Below, piece by piece: positions 1 to 10,712 of a DNA stretch of 32,300 bases. Both the position numbers and the translations under genes were made by a program. The first letter of the stretch is position 1. Each line of letters starts with the position of its first letter. The notes beneath the pieces are model-generated. The model ran no database searches. It saw only the letters and a list, made by a program, of their open reading frames with translations, and had not been told where the DNA came from. The stretch is from contig WION01000572.1 of assembly GCA_015039365.1 (NCBI GenBank), positions 1 to 32,300 of the forward strand. Reading direction: 5' to 3'. The stretch is from Amanita rubescens (taxonomy: Eukaryota > Basidiomycota > Agaricomycetes > Agaricales > Amanitaceae).

Positions 1-20
1 TACTTTGAAGCGTAAGCACT

Positions 21-1197
21 CTATTTAGTGGAGCTGTCTGACTTGTTGCTGACTCTCTCTCTATGCTGTTTCTTTTCAGTCCCATTGACATTGATGTTCA
101 TGGTGGATTTGGGTCCATAGATGTGAAGATGAAGCTGAAAAGGTGCGCATCAATTTATGGGTTTGGAGCAATTTCACGTATTCTAGTACCTCTCCAGCTA
201 AAGACATCTTTCTCGCGGACTTTGCGTTGGATACCGCGTGGCGAGAACTTGAAGCTTCTGAAGTCCCCTTGTGAAACCTGGAGAGGCGGTGGTGTGGCAC
301 CCTGTTTCTGGCTGGAACAGGTAAGTCAAAAAATAGATTTTACTGTGTTTTCGAAAACTTACAGCGATTAAGCTGCAGCCTGGCGCGCTCTCTCAATGAC
401 AATACCCTCTGGTTCACAATCTCTGGCGAAGATGATTCATGACGGGTAGAACAACAGTTGCTGGCCTCTCCGCCAGAATTTCTGTTCGGCACATTGGCAT
501 CCAGATCCATCTCTGTGTCGGAGCTTATTGGAATATGGTCGCCTTGGCCATTGTGTAATGCGTCTAGCTCTGGAGAACCTTTTGAAATATGTATTTTAGA
601 ACAGAGATTATTGTCATATTGATGACTCACGGCGATTGTGCTGCAGCTGGTTCTCAACCTCTTGCGAAGGTGATTCATGCTGGGTAGAACGGTTGCCAGC
701 ATCGGCATTTCCCAGGGCATCAGCATTTCTTAACTTAGCGGCAGCGGTTCCCATCATACGCTCGAAGCGGCGCACATCTGGAATACGTAGTGTTGAAACA
801 CATAATTCTCGAAAAAACGCAATCCTTACTTTCATGATCCCAGGGCCTAGGCTGCGCCTCCCACTCCCAGTTCCAGGTCTCCGCGTCGCTTGCCGACTGT
901 GATGAAGGGAGGGTGGGGGACTGGGAGTCGCCCACAGTTTCCTCCCCCTGTGTAGAATCGAACGTTGTCGCTTTCTTCTTCCCCGTGCTATAGTGGACGC
1001 ATTCGCTGACATAACACTCGATGACGCAGCACTTTGACGAGTTATCACTGGCATGTCTGAAGGCGTGGCAGCAGGCGTGGCAGCAGGCGTGGCAGCAGGC
1101 GCAGCAGCAGGCGTAGTAGAAGGTGTAGCAGTTGGAGGACGGTGTTGATGTTGTGTATGTATATATACTTTTCCATCCAATGTATCGGGCTAACCAT
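21..1197 (-). CDS. Low-complexity protein of unknown function, 6 exons
   Basis: A spliced model, complement(21-134, 190-311, 363-578, 631-777, 830-1056, 1169-1197), gives about 284 aa ending DSSTK-stop. Joints have GT donors and AG acceptors and keep the frame. The protein is hydrophilic and rich in Ser, Glu, Asp and Arg, with no membrane segment or catalytic motif that I recognise. Exon 3 carries NRSTQHESPSQEVENQLQHN and exon 4 a diverged copy, NCCSTRHESSSPEIVNQ, also ending in LQxNR, so one exon looks duplicated. The first exon is the weak point: its intron holds a 12-bp tandem repeat, and a different reading through that repeat would give a Thr/Pro/Ala-rich N-terminus. It could be the N-terminal half of a DUF6532-type protein like the next gene, but no DUF6532 core is present here. 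It diverges from that gene and shares no operon-like spacing. Confidence 0.4.
1063..1130. repeat. 12-bp tandem repeat (GGCGTGGCAGCA)
   Basis: Three near-perfect 12-bp units, GGCGTGGCAGCA on the + strand, are followed by two degenerate units. They lie in the putative first intron of the minus-strand gene at 21-1197. Read as coding on the minus strand the repeat stays open in more than one frame (for example repeated Thr-Pro-Ala-Ala), so it may belong to an alternative N-terminus. Confidence 0.7.
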
Positions 1198-2347
1198 GGA
1201 TCTGCCAGTGAGAAAATAGAACGTGGAGTTCCAACCGAGAAAAGGCGGCCCAACAGGATGCCACATCATGGAAACGGCGTTCTAAGGGTTAACGCCGTCT
1301 GCCTGTGATACGCACATCGAGTACGCCATGAATTCTCATACCATGTCACGTAACTGGTGAGCTTTTTCTAATATCACCCGTGTTTTTTTTCTTCACTAAT
1401 TTACCCCTAGCGCCAGGGGAGTGATCGGCGCCAAAGCTGGGTTTACGGTATACCTTCGATTGCTTGCATACCTCGTGAAACGTGGCACTGAGTGTGACAT
1501 CACCCCGCGTCAACAAACGCGTACGACCTTATGTCCAATGCCAGAAGACACCAAGTACAAAGACGAAGACAACGCCTTGCGGTGAAGGGCAAGGGTTCGC
1601 ATTTTCCTGTTGCACGGGTGCAATGTCTATAATGCCTGAGCGATCAGGTATTGTCGATTTCCGGTGACTAATTTTGCTTTTCGGGATCTCATGCGCGCCA
1701 AAATGCTGATGTGAGCTATATTTCAATTAGGTCCGCGCTAAATTTTTTTACTGATATCTCTTTAGTTCGGTTGTGAGGCACCGACACTAAGAGCGTGTTG
1801 CAGAAAACTTGCTGAACTGCCATGAAGGGTCGGTGTTTGGTGGAGCTACGGTTTTGTCGATCAGTTTGTATCATCGCATGTCGTAAGAAGATTCGGTGTC
1901 AATAAAGAGCTTGAGACAATGCCTTCTGATTAAACAGCAATGGTTCGTGTCTCTCTTCCTAGATCGTCCGATTACTGACTTTTTGCGACGCCTTTCTTCA
2001 GAAGAGCAGATCCAGGTTTCATCAATTTCAGGCGACAAGATTGATTGCCAGCTCTACCGCTCTACATTTTATGGCTCTCATTACTCGCAGGGATCAAGCC
2101 GCTATTCATTATTCCCCAAACTCGTCGTGAGCCAAAGATCTTTGTTAGGTAATTTTTTCGCTAATCTGTTTGTATGGCAGCAACGGTGAATCGGAGATGG
2201 TCTGCCGAACTGGCGTGACGGGTCAATGCCTGATGGAGCAGCTACGGTTCAAATAACTAAGGGTAAGTTACGGAACCGGATTATCTCAGGCTGGTCAATG
2301 CGTTGGCGATGAGTGCTTAAATACCGTCAATTACTTACAGCCTCCTC
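1198..2347. other. Divergent intergenic region, no supported gene
   Basis: This stretch separates the minus-strand gene ending at 21 from the plus-strand DUF6532-type gene. The open frames in it (for example 1896-2189) show no family signature or consistent splicing. A good intron, GTAAGT at 2265 to TTACAG at 2340, ends seven bases before the ATG at 2348 and reads best as a 5' UTR intron of that gene. Promoters of both genes probably lie here; I see no clear TATA box. Confidence 0.4.
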
Positions 2348-5079
2348 ATGCCTTCGCGCCAGAAGGGGAAGCCAGCCTCGGCAATGCCTCCCATTGAAGA
2401 GCAAAATGTTCGTTTCTGTCTTTCTCATTTTGTGCACTTTCTGACTTCGTTGTATCTAATTCAGGACGGCGACACTCAGGAAACTGGCAGGCGTTATGGG
2501 TTTCGGCAGACGACGCTTCATGCCCGCCCTGCTTTGCCAGATCTCCCCCGTTCACGCCGGACTGTAACTGCCGGGCGCTCTAGTTTTAGCGAGCCAACGG
2601 CGCTGGCCAAGGGAGCGGACCGTATGGACGAGACGGCGGACGAGATAGCAGATCCTATGGACGAGATCTCTGACATGCGGCGAAACCTTCGAGCAGAAGA
2701 CACGCAATGGACAAACTCACTGCCCATGCCGCACGTGGAGAAGATCACATGCAATAACAACCTTGCAGCTAGTGAGTATAAGTTTTTTTCTTGAAAACTG
2801 GCTTACCGTAAGACAGCAATTGGACAAGGAAAGCCACCATCTGGACGAGCCTCGGTTCAACCCCGGAGTGCGAGTGATGGAGTACTAAGAGCAGGAAGTA
2901 AGCGAAACTTAGAGGATGTGAGCGATGCAGACAACGCTCGGTAAGTAATACATCGTCGTGACTTTAGTGTATCTAATCCGTATATCTTAGGTCTCCGAAA
3001 CTTGTATGCTCGGCATCCGTTTTCAACCATAATAACAGCGAAAGCACTAGTAGTCCCTTGCGACGCTCAGTCAGCGGTACCGTTCCAGGCTGGCGCGCTA
3101 ATCGTACTTCAAGCCCACGGCAACCCCGAGGTGCTGCAGCATCCTCGGGACGTGAACCACAATATGATCCTGAAGGTATGATCATATACTAAGTCCAATC
3201 ATTAATAACTCACATCGTTGCAGAAGATAGACAATCTCTCGATGAAGAGGAGATGGAAGAGGGAGAGAGGACAGGAGAGGGGGCAGAGGCAGGGGTGGAA
3301 GAGGAGGTGGAGGAAGACCCGGAGGGCCCCATCGACGACGGTCATCCGGTGGATGAATCGGCAAATGACGGTGATGCCTTGAGTCACGGAATCACGATCA
3401 CAACTAAGAAAGCCAATCCAAAGACCAAGGTATTTCTCATTTTGTCTACGTATGAAACAAACTCATGTTTGAATGGAGGCTGCAGATAAGCATGACTCTA
3501 CTGCTAAACACCAGCTGGCGGCTCGAGGGCGTCATTCGCCTGCACCTACACCTGTCGGCTCATCACAACCTGTGCCTTCTGCAGCCAGTAGGTTTCCAAT
3601 TACAACTAGTAATGTAACTCAATAACATGGTTCGAAGGAATGCAAGGTGGTCTCAACCACCACCCACCTGCCCCTGTTACATCGTCACAACCTGTGTCTT
3701 TTGCAGCCGGTAAGTTTTCAATGCTAGCAATGTAACTCAATAACATGGTTCAAAGGAATGCAAGGCGACCGTAGCCGCCGTTCATCTGCCCCTGCTACGC
3801 CATCACAACCTGCCCCGACCACAACTGGTGAGTTTCTTATTTCAACCAGCAATCAACAAGTCAGTAACGCGGGTCAAAGGAGCGCGAGGTGGAAAACAGG
3901 CAAAGCGACCTCCAGGCCATTATAGCCGAGCTGTTAGGAGTCTGCGGCGGCTGGCACGAGATCCTGTTACTAGGGTCGAAGAGAGCAAAGGACCCAAGAC
4001 ACTAGTCGTTCAAGTGGAGAAAAGCAAAATTGGACAATTGAACGCCTTCCGGCGGGCACTGATCTAACAAAATGGAATCTTTGCATTATCCCTAGATTTA
4101 TCAGATATTTTGTTTGCTTCGGTCAACCTTGGGATGCCAACAAGTATCTTGATTATGCCCAACGGGTGTGGCAGAAAATTTTTCCGGAATCCCGTTTTAT
4201 TCTTACAGGCAAAAACGACGCGGTATACCCACTCGTTTGTTATTTCTGCTGTTTCTGCATTCTTGGGCTGATTTTCTTTATTTTAGTTACGCCAACACAT
4301 ATATGATTTCCGCAGTGGATTTGCTGAACGCGCAGAGCGCGCTGTGGAGGATTTTTTCAGGAAATATACCCAGTTTGCAGAACCAGCTCGTATTCAAGCA
4401 TATGTTCGGTGGGCTGTGCCCCCGGCACGGGTCAAAACAAACGGTAGAGGTCAGACGATCATGTTGGAGGACCACGTATTTCCGTACATGTATAAGTACA
4501 ACAATGAACACCAAATGGATGGAATGATGTAAGTGACCGTTCCTTTCAGAAGTAATATATAGATCTAACGAATATTGCAGGTATTAAGGGGTGTTTTCCG
4601 ACATGAGTGCATTCTCAACACGTTTGCACATTACTTGGAAGTCATCGATCATTTGCCAGTTCCGGCGGTGAACACCGAAAAGCCGCCACGCAATGCATTG
4701 GCGCTGGCCGCTGTTGCTGTATGTAATACTCTACTATAAGCTTTGGTTCTTATTGACCTTTTGTCACTGGAAGGTCGAGAGGGCATTAAAACAATGGTCA
4801 AAGGGATGGTTCGAACCAGATATGGCTAACTTCTCTGCGACGGAATGGGGTGCAGAGACATTTGACTTACTAGCAGCTACCAACGATCTTCCAGAAGCAA
4901 AATGGGAGCGGATCATTCGCGAGGCGAGTGGATACATTGCGAGATACAGGAAGCTGGGTACATCGAAGGCAAATTTTACGACTAGAATTTTAAGTAAGCA
5001 GCTCTCGGGGCGCGCTACCATCCTTTCCTCGGACGGTGAAGATTCAGATGCCAGCATGGCATCAGACGCGAATCAGTAG
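2348..5079 (+). CDS. DUF6532-type fungal protein, interrupted at 4065
   Basis: The N-terminal half is disordered and charged: exons 2348-2407, 2465-2771, 2817-2940, 2991-3175, 3224-3429 (very Glu-rich), 3491-3587, 3638-3709, 3756-3827 and 3880-4067. The C-terminal half, from about 4110 with exons to 4222, 4287-4528, 4589-4718 and 4774-5079, matches the pattern I know as DUF6532: QPWDANKYLDYAQRVWQKIF, then LRQHIYDFRSGF, then FRHECILNTFAHYLEV, and an ERALKQWSKG helix. DUF6532 has no known biochemical role and is amplified in Agaricomycetes. The two halves do not join cleanly. The upstream frame reads NAFRRALI and meets TAA at 4065-4067; the downstream frame is offset, and no GT-AG intron I can find bridges them. 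It may be a recent pseudogene, a fused pair, or a sequence error. Four joints need AAG acceptors. The ATG follows a 5' UTR intron. Confidence 0.6.
3588..3879 (+). repeat. Tandem exon-intron duplication inside the DUF6532-type gene
   Basis: Exons 3638-3709 and 3756-3827 are both exactly 72 nt, both phase 1, and both start GGAATGCAAGG. Their preceding introns share ATGTAACTCAATAACATGG followed by TTC(G/A)AAG. Encoded peptides are GMQGGLNHHPPAPVTSSQPV and GMQGDRSRRSSAPATPSQPA. The end of exon 3491-3587 (RHSPAPTPVGSSQPVPSAA) and intron 3828-3879 look like older copies. The unit is 118 bp, and each copy can be gained or lost without shifting the frame. Confidence 0.85.
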
Positions 5080-6329
5080 AATACAATCGTTAATAACGAA
5101 CTTAATATCATTTGGAACATTGATGAATTTATGGGTGGCGAGTTAGTAAGCACATAGTCACTGGGTGGTAATCTCGCGTGAACTAAATGAATTCTCCTAG
5201 GTCGACCGTATTCTATCAAGCTTGGAAACAGCTTTCCATTAGTATGGTAGACCTGCATGCAACAAGTTACACGAGCAGGATGGTGAACATGAGGAATTCC
5301 GACATGCAGTGTCATTACTTAGATCTTTCTGGCATAGAAATTGACTGTCTGCGTTCAAAGCCCGGGCCGAGTTAAACGCAACTGCAATGCTTATTCCTGG
5401 CTCGCCTAAACCCACATTCTCATCCTTCCAGGATTCAACTACTCAATGCCAGCTCCGGAGCTGCGCCAAAATGTAAGTTTGTTTACATGATGGACCACGA
5501 GAGCCAACAATATTTCTATCAGTGTTTAAATTATAACATCAACCTTCACGAGCATTGCACAACATTCAAGGCTCAAAAGTGGGAACGGTTCTACTTGATT
5601 GACCGCGAGAATGCACTCGCCCAATACATCCCCACCACCACACAATGTCGTCGTGAGTAGTGCCGATTTGCGAGAATTTACTAGCAGAAAGCTCGACCAC
5701 TGGTGGGGCGCAGTTGAAAGAAGTACTCACCTTTATCTATGTTGGTTTCTTTTCTTGCCGCTTGCCTGCGTTCGTCTCCTTCACGTTCTCTCAGCTCAGC
5801 TCCACAGTGCTAAATTACAGCTCGCCTGCCCCCGTTCCGCTCACTCACTGAACTACCATCATTCCATCGAACGACAAAAGGTAACGCACCTCTCGATGAA
5901 ACAATTCTTCCAAGTGATCCCATATAGTGATAGACCTCGAAGACTGGGACCGGAAAGAGAATCTGGGGGGACTATAACACACAATCGCGGTTCTTTAGTG
6001 TGTGCTTGATGATTCACTACTCATCTTTAGGCTAACTGAGCTAAAGGTTGTAGATCTCCCAGCTGCTCGTATACAGGGTCCCGACGACGACTCTAATTCT
6101 AATTCCCAGACGCACGTCAACGTGCAAAGCGCATCTACGTCTCTTTCTGAATACGATCGCCACGTCACGACGCGCTAAGCCGCAAGTACGCTGGCCAGCA
6201 TGTAATGCCGTCAAGGTGACGAAATGATCAGGGTTGGGCTGGGAGGGTTATATCCGTAAAGATCCGTGATGCTGGGAACTTTCCCATTCCCTAAGGACCC
6301 TTCAGCCAAACTTATATAAAAGGATCCCA
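5080..6329. other. Intergenic, no firmly supported gene
   Basis: Apart from the weak two-exon candidate at 5446-5660, open frames here (for example 5599-6009) have no recognisable motif, and their composition follows the C/T-rich strand. CT-rich stretches around 5760-5860 resemble fungal promoter DNA, but no convincing gene follows downstream. Confidence 0.3.
5446..5660 (+). CDS. Possible short two-exon protein (54 aa)
   Basis: The ATG at 5446 opens an exon to 5472 (MPAPELRQN). A 50-bp intron with GTAAGT donor and CAG acceptor (5473-5522) follows, and then an in-phase exon ending with TAG at 5658-5660. The second exon contains FKAQKWERFYLIDRENALAQ, which is normal-looking protein sequence. 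I recognise no family. A GTGAGT at 5653 could continue the gene into 5688 and beyond (SSTTGGAQLKE). It may equally be a chance frame or a remnant linked to the gene upstream. Confidence 0.25.
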
Positions 6330-6660
6330 GTTTCCCGTTATCCCCCTCATTCTCTTCACCCCCTTCGTCGTCGTTGCCCTTCTCATCCCCTTCGTCGTCA
6401 TCATTCCCTTCGTCCCCCTCATCCCCTTCATCATCATTGTCGTCCATATCCCCTTTGTTGTCATTGTTCCCCTTGTCACTTTCATCATTGTCGTTATCCC
6501 TCTCATTCCCTTTGTCCCTCTCATCTCCTTTGTCGTTGTCGTCCCCCTACCCCCCTTCATCATCATCATCATCATCATTGTTGTTGTCATTGTCCCCCTA
6601 ATCCCTTTTGTTGTCATTGTTCCCCATTGTTGTTGTCCCCCTCTTTGTTGTGTCCCCCTC
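6330..6660. repeat. Pyrimidine-rich minisatellite (CCCCCTCATCCCCTTCRTC type)
   Basis: Over 330 bp of the + strand consists almost only of C and T with spaced ATCATC or TTGTTGTC. Short words such as CCCCCTCAT and CCCTTTGTC recur at about 18-bp spacing, including (ATC)n at 6557-6578. The minus strand can be read as an acidic Asp/Glu/Gly/Asn-rich peptide, but that follows from the repeat alone. Confidence 0.85.
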
Positions 6661-6724
6661 ATTCTGCCATCTTGTTTGATTAATGCCTTGTTATTATTCT
6701 ATAGAAATAATAATAATGTATTAT

Positions 6725-8350
6725 GTTATGTCTGACTGGCTGTATGTCCGACTTGTTGACTGTTTGAATGTGTGGCTATCTGGCTGTCTGACTTAATAGT
6801 TATCTGAGTGTCCAGTTGTCTGGCTGTCTGACTTGTTGGTTATCCAACTATCTAGTTATCTGACTTGTTAGTTATCTAGTTGTCCAACTTACTAGCTATC
6901 TGAGTATCTAGTTATCTGAGTTACCTAGCTGTCTGATTGTCTGAGTATCTAGTTGCCTGACTTATTGGTTATCTAGTTATCCAACTTACTAGCTATCTGA
7001 GTGTCTAGTTATCTGACCTGTTAGTTATCTAGCTGTCTGACTGTCTGAGTATCTGGTTGTCTGAGTATCTAGTTGCCTGACTTATTAGTTATCTAATTGT
7101 CCAACTTACTAGCTATCTGGCTGTCTGAGTGTCTGAGTGTCTGGTTGTCTGACTCATTAGTCATCTGGCTATCTGACCTGTTAGTTATCTAGCTCAACCA
7201 GAGTCTGACTGTCTGAGTATCTGGTTCTCTGAGTATCTAGTTGCCTGACTTATTAGTTATCTAGTTGTCCAACTTACTAGCTATCTGGCTGTCTGACTAT
7301 CTGAGTGTCTGATTGTCTGACTTATTAGTTATCTGGCTGTCTGACTTGTTGGTTATCCAACTATCTGAGTATCTAGTTGTCTGACTTGCTGACCATAGGG
7401 CTATCCTGGTTCAATGAGTGTCTGATATCTAACTCTATGATCATCTTTGTTGGTCTGAGTCTTTGAGTATCTGATGATTGGATCCTGGCCATCTGGTAGC
7501 CTGTTGTCTATTAGTCTGACCCCCCATCTATTTGTATGTCTGACCATCTATCATCTGACCTACCTGGGTACTTCATTGTATGGATCTCTAAGTGTCAGTG
7601 GCAGTCTGATAATCTGGCTGATTTGTGTTCTGACTGTTTAGCTGTCTGACAGCCTAACTGCCTGATTGTAAAACTGTCTGGTTGTCTCACTGCCCAATTG
7701 TCTGCCTATTTGTTGGTGTCTAGCTGTCTAGTATCTGACTGTCAGAATATCTAACTGTTTGACTACATAATTTCTGAGTGTCTGACAGTTGACCTATCTT
7801 GCTCTCTAGTAGTTTGGTTGTATGACTATCTACCTTCTGAGTATCTGGCTAACTTGTGGTCTATTGTATGAATCTCTGAATGCCCAACAGTCTCACAATT
7901 TAGTTATTTAAAGATCTGGTTGTTTTACTGTCAGATAGCCTAACTGGTGTAGCCATCTGGTCATCTGATCATTTGGTGTTCTGACTTCTTGATGGTTTGA
8001 CTATCCAACTGCTTGGTGGTCTGGCCAACATTTGTTTGGTGGCCTTTTTATTGGACATAACATGGCTGCCTTATTGTCTTATTGTCTCACCATCTGGTAT
8101 TATAAATGATAGTGGGTGTCTGATGACCTGTGTGTCTTGCAATCAATTCATTTAAATGTATAACTCACTAAAATGATCCAACTGTCTGACCCTCTTATGG
8201 CCTTCCCAGTCAATTGATCTATTTGTATTCTTACCTGTATTTCAGATCACAGGACACAATAATTATATGCATGGCTTACTATCTTAATCACTAACTGCCT
8301 AATGACCTTGTCAACAGATACAATAATACAGCTGGTTGTCTGAGTGCAGA
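6725..8350. repeat. Degenerate (TCTGACTG/ATCTAGTT)n array with 120-bp higher-order unit
   Basis: The + strand is built of 7-8-mer words: CTGTCTGACT, ATCTAGTTGT, GTTATCTAG and CCAACTTACTAG. The marker GAGTATCTAGTTGCCTGA recurs at 6943, 7063 and 7231. The blocks at 6943-7020 and 7063-7140 align at an offset of exactly 120 bp, including TCCAACTTACTAGCTATCTG. After about 7400 the words lose order and fade until about 8350. Stops occur in every + frame, and no coding role is visible. It is strongly strand-asymmetric, T-rich with very few C runs. Confidence 0.9.
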
Positions 8351-8640
8351 CAATCAGATGTTGTCAGAATTTTCCCCTGTTGGCTGATGTAGTTATGTTA
8401 TGGTACATATATAGTAGGTTGTCACACTTTGTGACATCATCATCTTACACCTTACTTTACCCCACTCGCGTACACCGCACGGTATCACATATACACGTTG
8501 ATTCAGTGCAAGACGCAAGGGGTGATTAAGTTGGAACCTTATTAGGTTCCTTTCAGTAAGAACGTTACAAAACAGGTGTGCTGCCCCTCCTTTTTTATCG
8601 ACAAACTAATGTTTTTTTACAGGAAAACATCAGCCACGTG
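8351..8640. other. Intergenic with two short hairpins
   Basis: Two perfect short inverted repeats are present: GTCACA/TGTGAC with a 3-base loop at 8421-8435, and GGAACCT/AGGTTCC with a 4-base loop at 8533-8550. Neither is followed by a gene I can support. They mark the end of the long repeat array. Confidence 0.4.
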
Positions 8641-10380
8641 TGCCGCAAACGAGGACAACGAGGCTACCAACACCCCCCAACCACATTCTTCTATTCGCGT
8701 CACCACTAATTCATCGTAAGCTAACCAATCTTATGATCGAGCCAACATCTTTTACGGTCCACGGCCTGGCGATATGCAGAAGATGAGGCTAAGCGAGAAA
8801 TCGTTGAAGTCCCCTCAGCAATGTCTGGCACTTCATCGACTCCTGTGACACGTCCGTCGAACTTTTGCCCCCATTTTGCCTCTTAAGTACTCCAACTCAA
8901 TCTTTACCAGCCTGGGCCTCCCTCGTTCATGTCAACACGACCTCATCTTCCTCGGTTCCCAATCTTGCTCTTCCCACGGAAAACCCGCCGCTGCCGCCCT
9001 TCTTCCTCTCGTCGTCATCAGCGCCATCGTGATCTGGGACAAGGTCGAGCGACGCCAAGGCGAAGAAAACGGAAGCGCTGAGCCGAGACGGTCAACAAAC
9101 ACATGTGGACCATATCAACAGACTGGAAGTTGAACCATATCCGCGCAGGTGCCCAGGCTGCCATCCGACACTCCATAGCGGCGCTCGCAAATCCGATTTT
9201 TTTTCATTCGGCGCTATTCGTCCCCCGCATGATTGCAACTTCCCCCTCACTTGACGCGGTTCAGATCCGCTGTCAAGGTACAGGTCCAGGAAACACCACT
9301 CTGGCTGAGGCTATTGCTTCCGATGAACGCATATCTCATTCGCAGCCACTGCTACCTGTGTCTCCCGTGCTCCCTTGCCACCGACCTCGCCTTTCCACAG
9401 ATTCTCGTCATACAGCCAGCACTTCCTGCGTCTCTCATGTATTACATTCTGCTTATGCGCCGCCTGTCCCTTCTCTTCCTGCCGTGTACAGTCACAATGA
9501 AAACGCCGTCGAAGTCGACGTCAGCTTTCGTCCGTTGCAAATCGCTGGTTCTCTCACTCTCAGTCTAGAAGATATTCGCGTCAAAGACGACGACGACATT
9601 CTCCCCGCTCTAGCTAGTAAGTCGTTCACTCCTTCTCTTACAACGGATGATATCTAATCCCGGACCGATACTTCCATCACCACTGTTGGCTCCGCAGTCA
9701 TTGTCAATGTTGTCCGAGATCACAGCGGAGCTATTGTTGCTTGGCCAGCGTGGGACGAACCGACCCTTCCCTCTCCAATGCGCAATATCACCCAACGCCA
9801 TACTCACGCCGCTCCCCACGGTCTCCTCAATGATACCCGACCTCAGCAGGCTTCTCTCGCATCAGAATACAGACGTGACACCCCCTTCCGCTTCCACCGA
9901 CACGTCCCGCACTGAGACGGAAACTGAGGACAAGCCCGAACAGATGGCGACATCAACATGAACCGCATCTCCCGGTCACACCTTGCAAATCGTAGCACAG
10001 TACCGCCACTCCCCACCGCAGCGATTGACCAATGACACCTGCATGTGAGTACCGCCAGTAACGACACCAGGTATGTGCTCCCTTGCTCCCATTTGACGGT
10101 GCTGACCATCTATTTGCGCTACCCAGCTACCCTCAATGCCTGCCAGCACCCTAATCCCGCCAACTGGCACCCCTGACAACCACGGTCCACACGGGACCCT
10201 CTACACCCACCTGCGACCCTCCTGCTCTTACGCTCACATCCACCTCACGTGCGCACCGCATCGCTGTCATGCTCACATTGCCATGTTTCACCAGTTTACA
10301 TTGACAATAGGTCACACATTTGTCATATATAATAATACTATATTAGTAATAGTAACTGGATATTGTATCGAGTAGAATGC
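8641..10380 (+). other. C-rich region with possible exon remains
   Basis: Base composition changes sharply here to a C-rich + strand. Parts read as plausible protein. One is REIVEVPSAMSGTSSTPVTR near 8790-8850. Another open stretch, about 9240-9606, includes SFRPLQIAGSLTLSLEDIRV and meets a GTAAGT donor at 9617. After an acceptor at about 9698 the frame continues open with IIVNVVRDHSGAIVAWPAW. I could not build one continuous gene: stops at 8884-8886 and about 9250, and weak splice sites, break every model. It is either a decayed multi-exon gene or C-rich DNA that is open by bias. No transposon protein motif is visible. The last 80 bp are A/T-rich. Confidence 0.25.
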
Positions 10381-10502
10381 AGCAATTTCATAACAAGAAG
10401 TTACTCTTCATAGTACATACTACATAGTACTGCAAATCATATCCAATGAGAAAAAACAGGGCCTCGGATCTGCCACTTGGTGGCCCACATCTACAAGTTT
10501 TA

Positions 10503-10712
10503 AGCAGAGAGCGTTGTTCTCGTCAAGTAAGTCTGCGCTCTGGTGTTCTTTTCCGTGCATTTGATCCATCAAACACCTTAAGTAACAGCATAGAATTAGA
10601 GTCAAAAGCTCAGGCCTTTATGCAGTATGTCATCGATGCCTCCCACGCTGGTGGTGACACCCTTTCCCGGACACGCATGGATTCAAAGTCAAAGTCAAAA
10701 TCGCAGGTCCTT
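10503..10712 (+). repeat. Duplicated 5' block of the DUF6593-type locus (copy X)
   Basis: The segment GAGAGCGTTGTTCT(C)GTCAA, a 62-bp intron, then CATAGAATTAGAGTCAAAA matches 15804-15975 downstream of the GAVLALP-type gene. Within X there is also an internal tandem duplication of about 90 bp: 10600-10690 (ATGCAGTATGTCATCGATGC) resembles 10690-10790 (ATGCATAATAACTTCGATGC). It is probably the 5' UTR and N-terminal exon of DUF6593-like genes. Confidence 0.7.

Noticed and set aside
614..1180. Alternative reading of the minus-strand gene with a Thr/Pro/Ala-repeat N-terminus
   Set aside because: It begins at a non-ATG codon, and its frame does not lead through the best splice sites; kept only as an alternative in the gene entry.
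5599..6009. + strand open frame of 136 codons
   Set aside because: Overlaps another open frame in the CT-rich tract; no motif and no consistent intron signals.
6211..6662. Minus-strand acidic and Thr/Met-rich open frames
   Set aside because: They are translations of the pyrimidine minisatellite, open in several frames because the repeat lacks stop words.
9103..9961. Long overlapping + strand open frames in the C-rich region
   Set aside because: Three frames are open at once because of strong base bias. Some peptides look plausible, but no start-to-stop model works, so only a weak region is listed.
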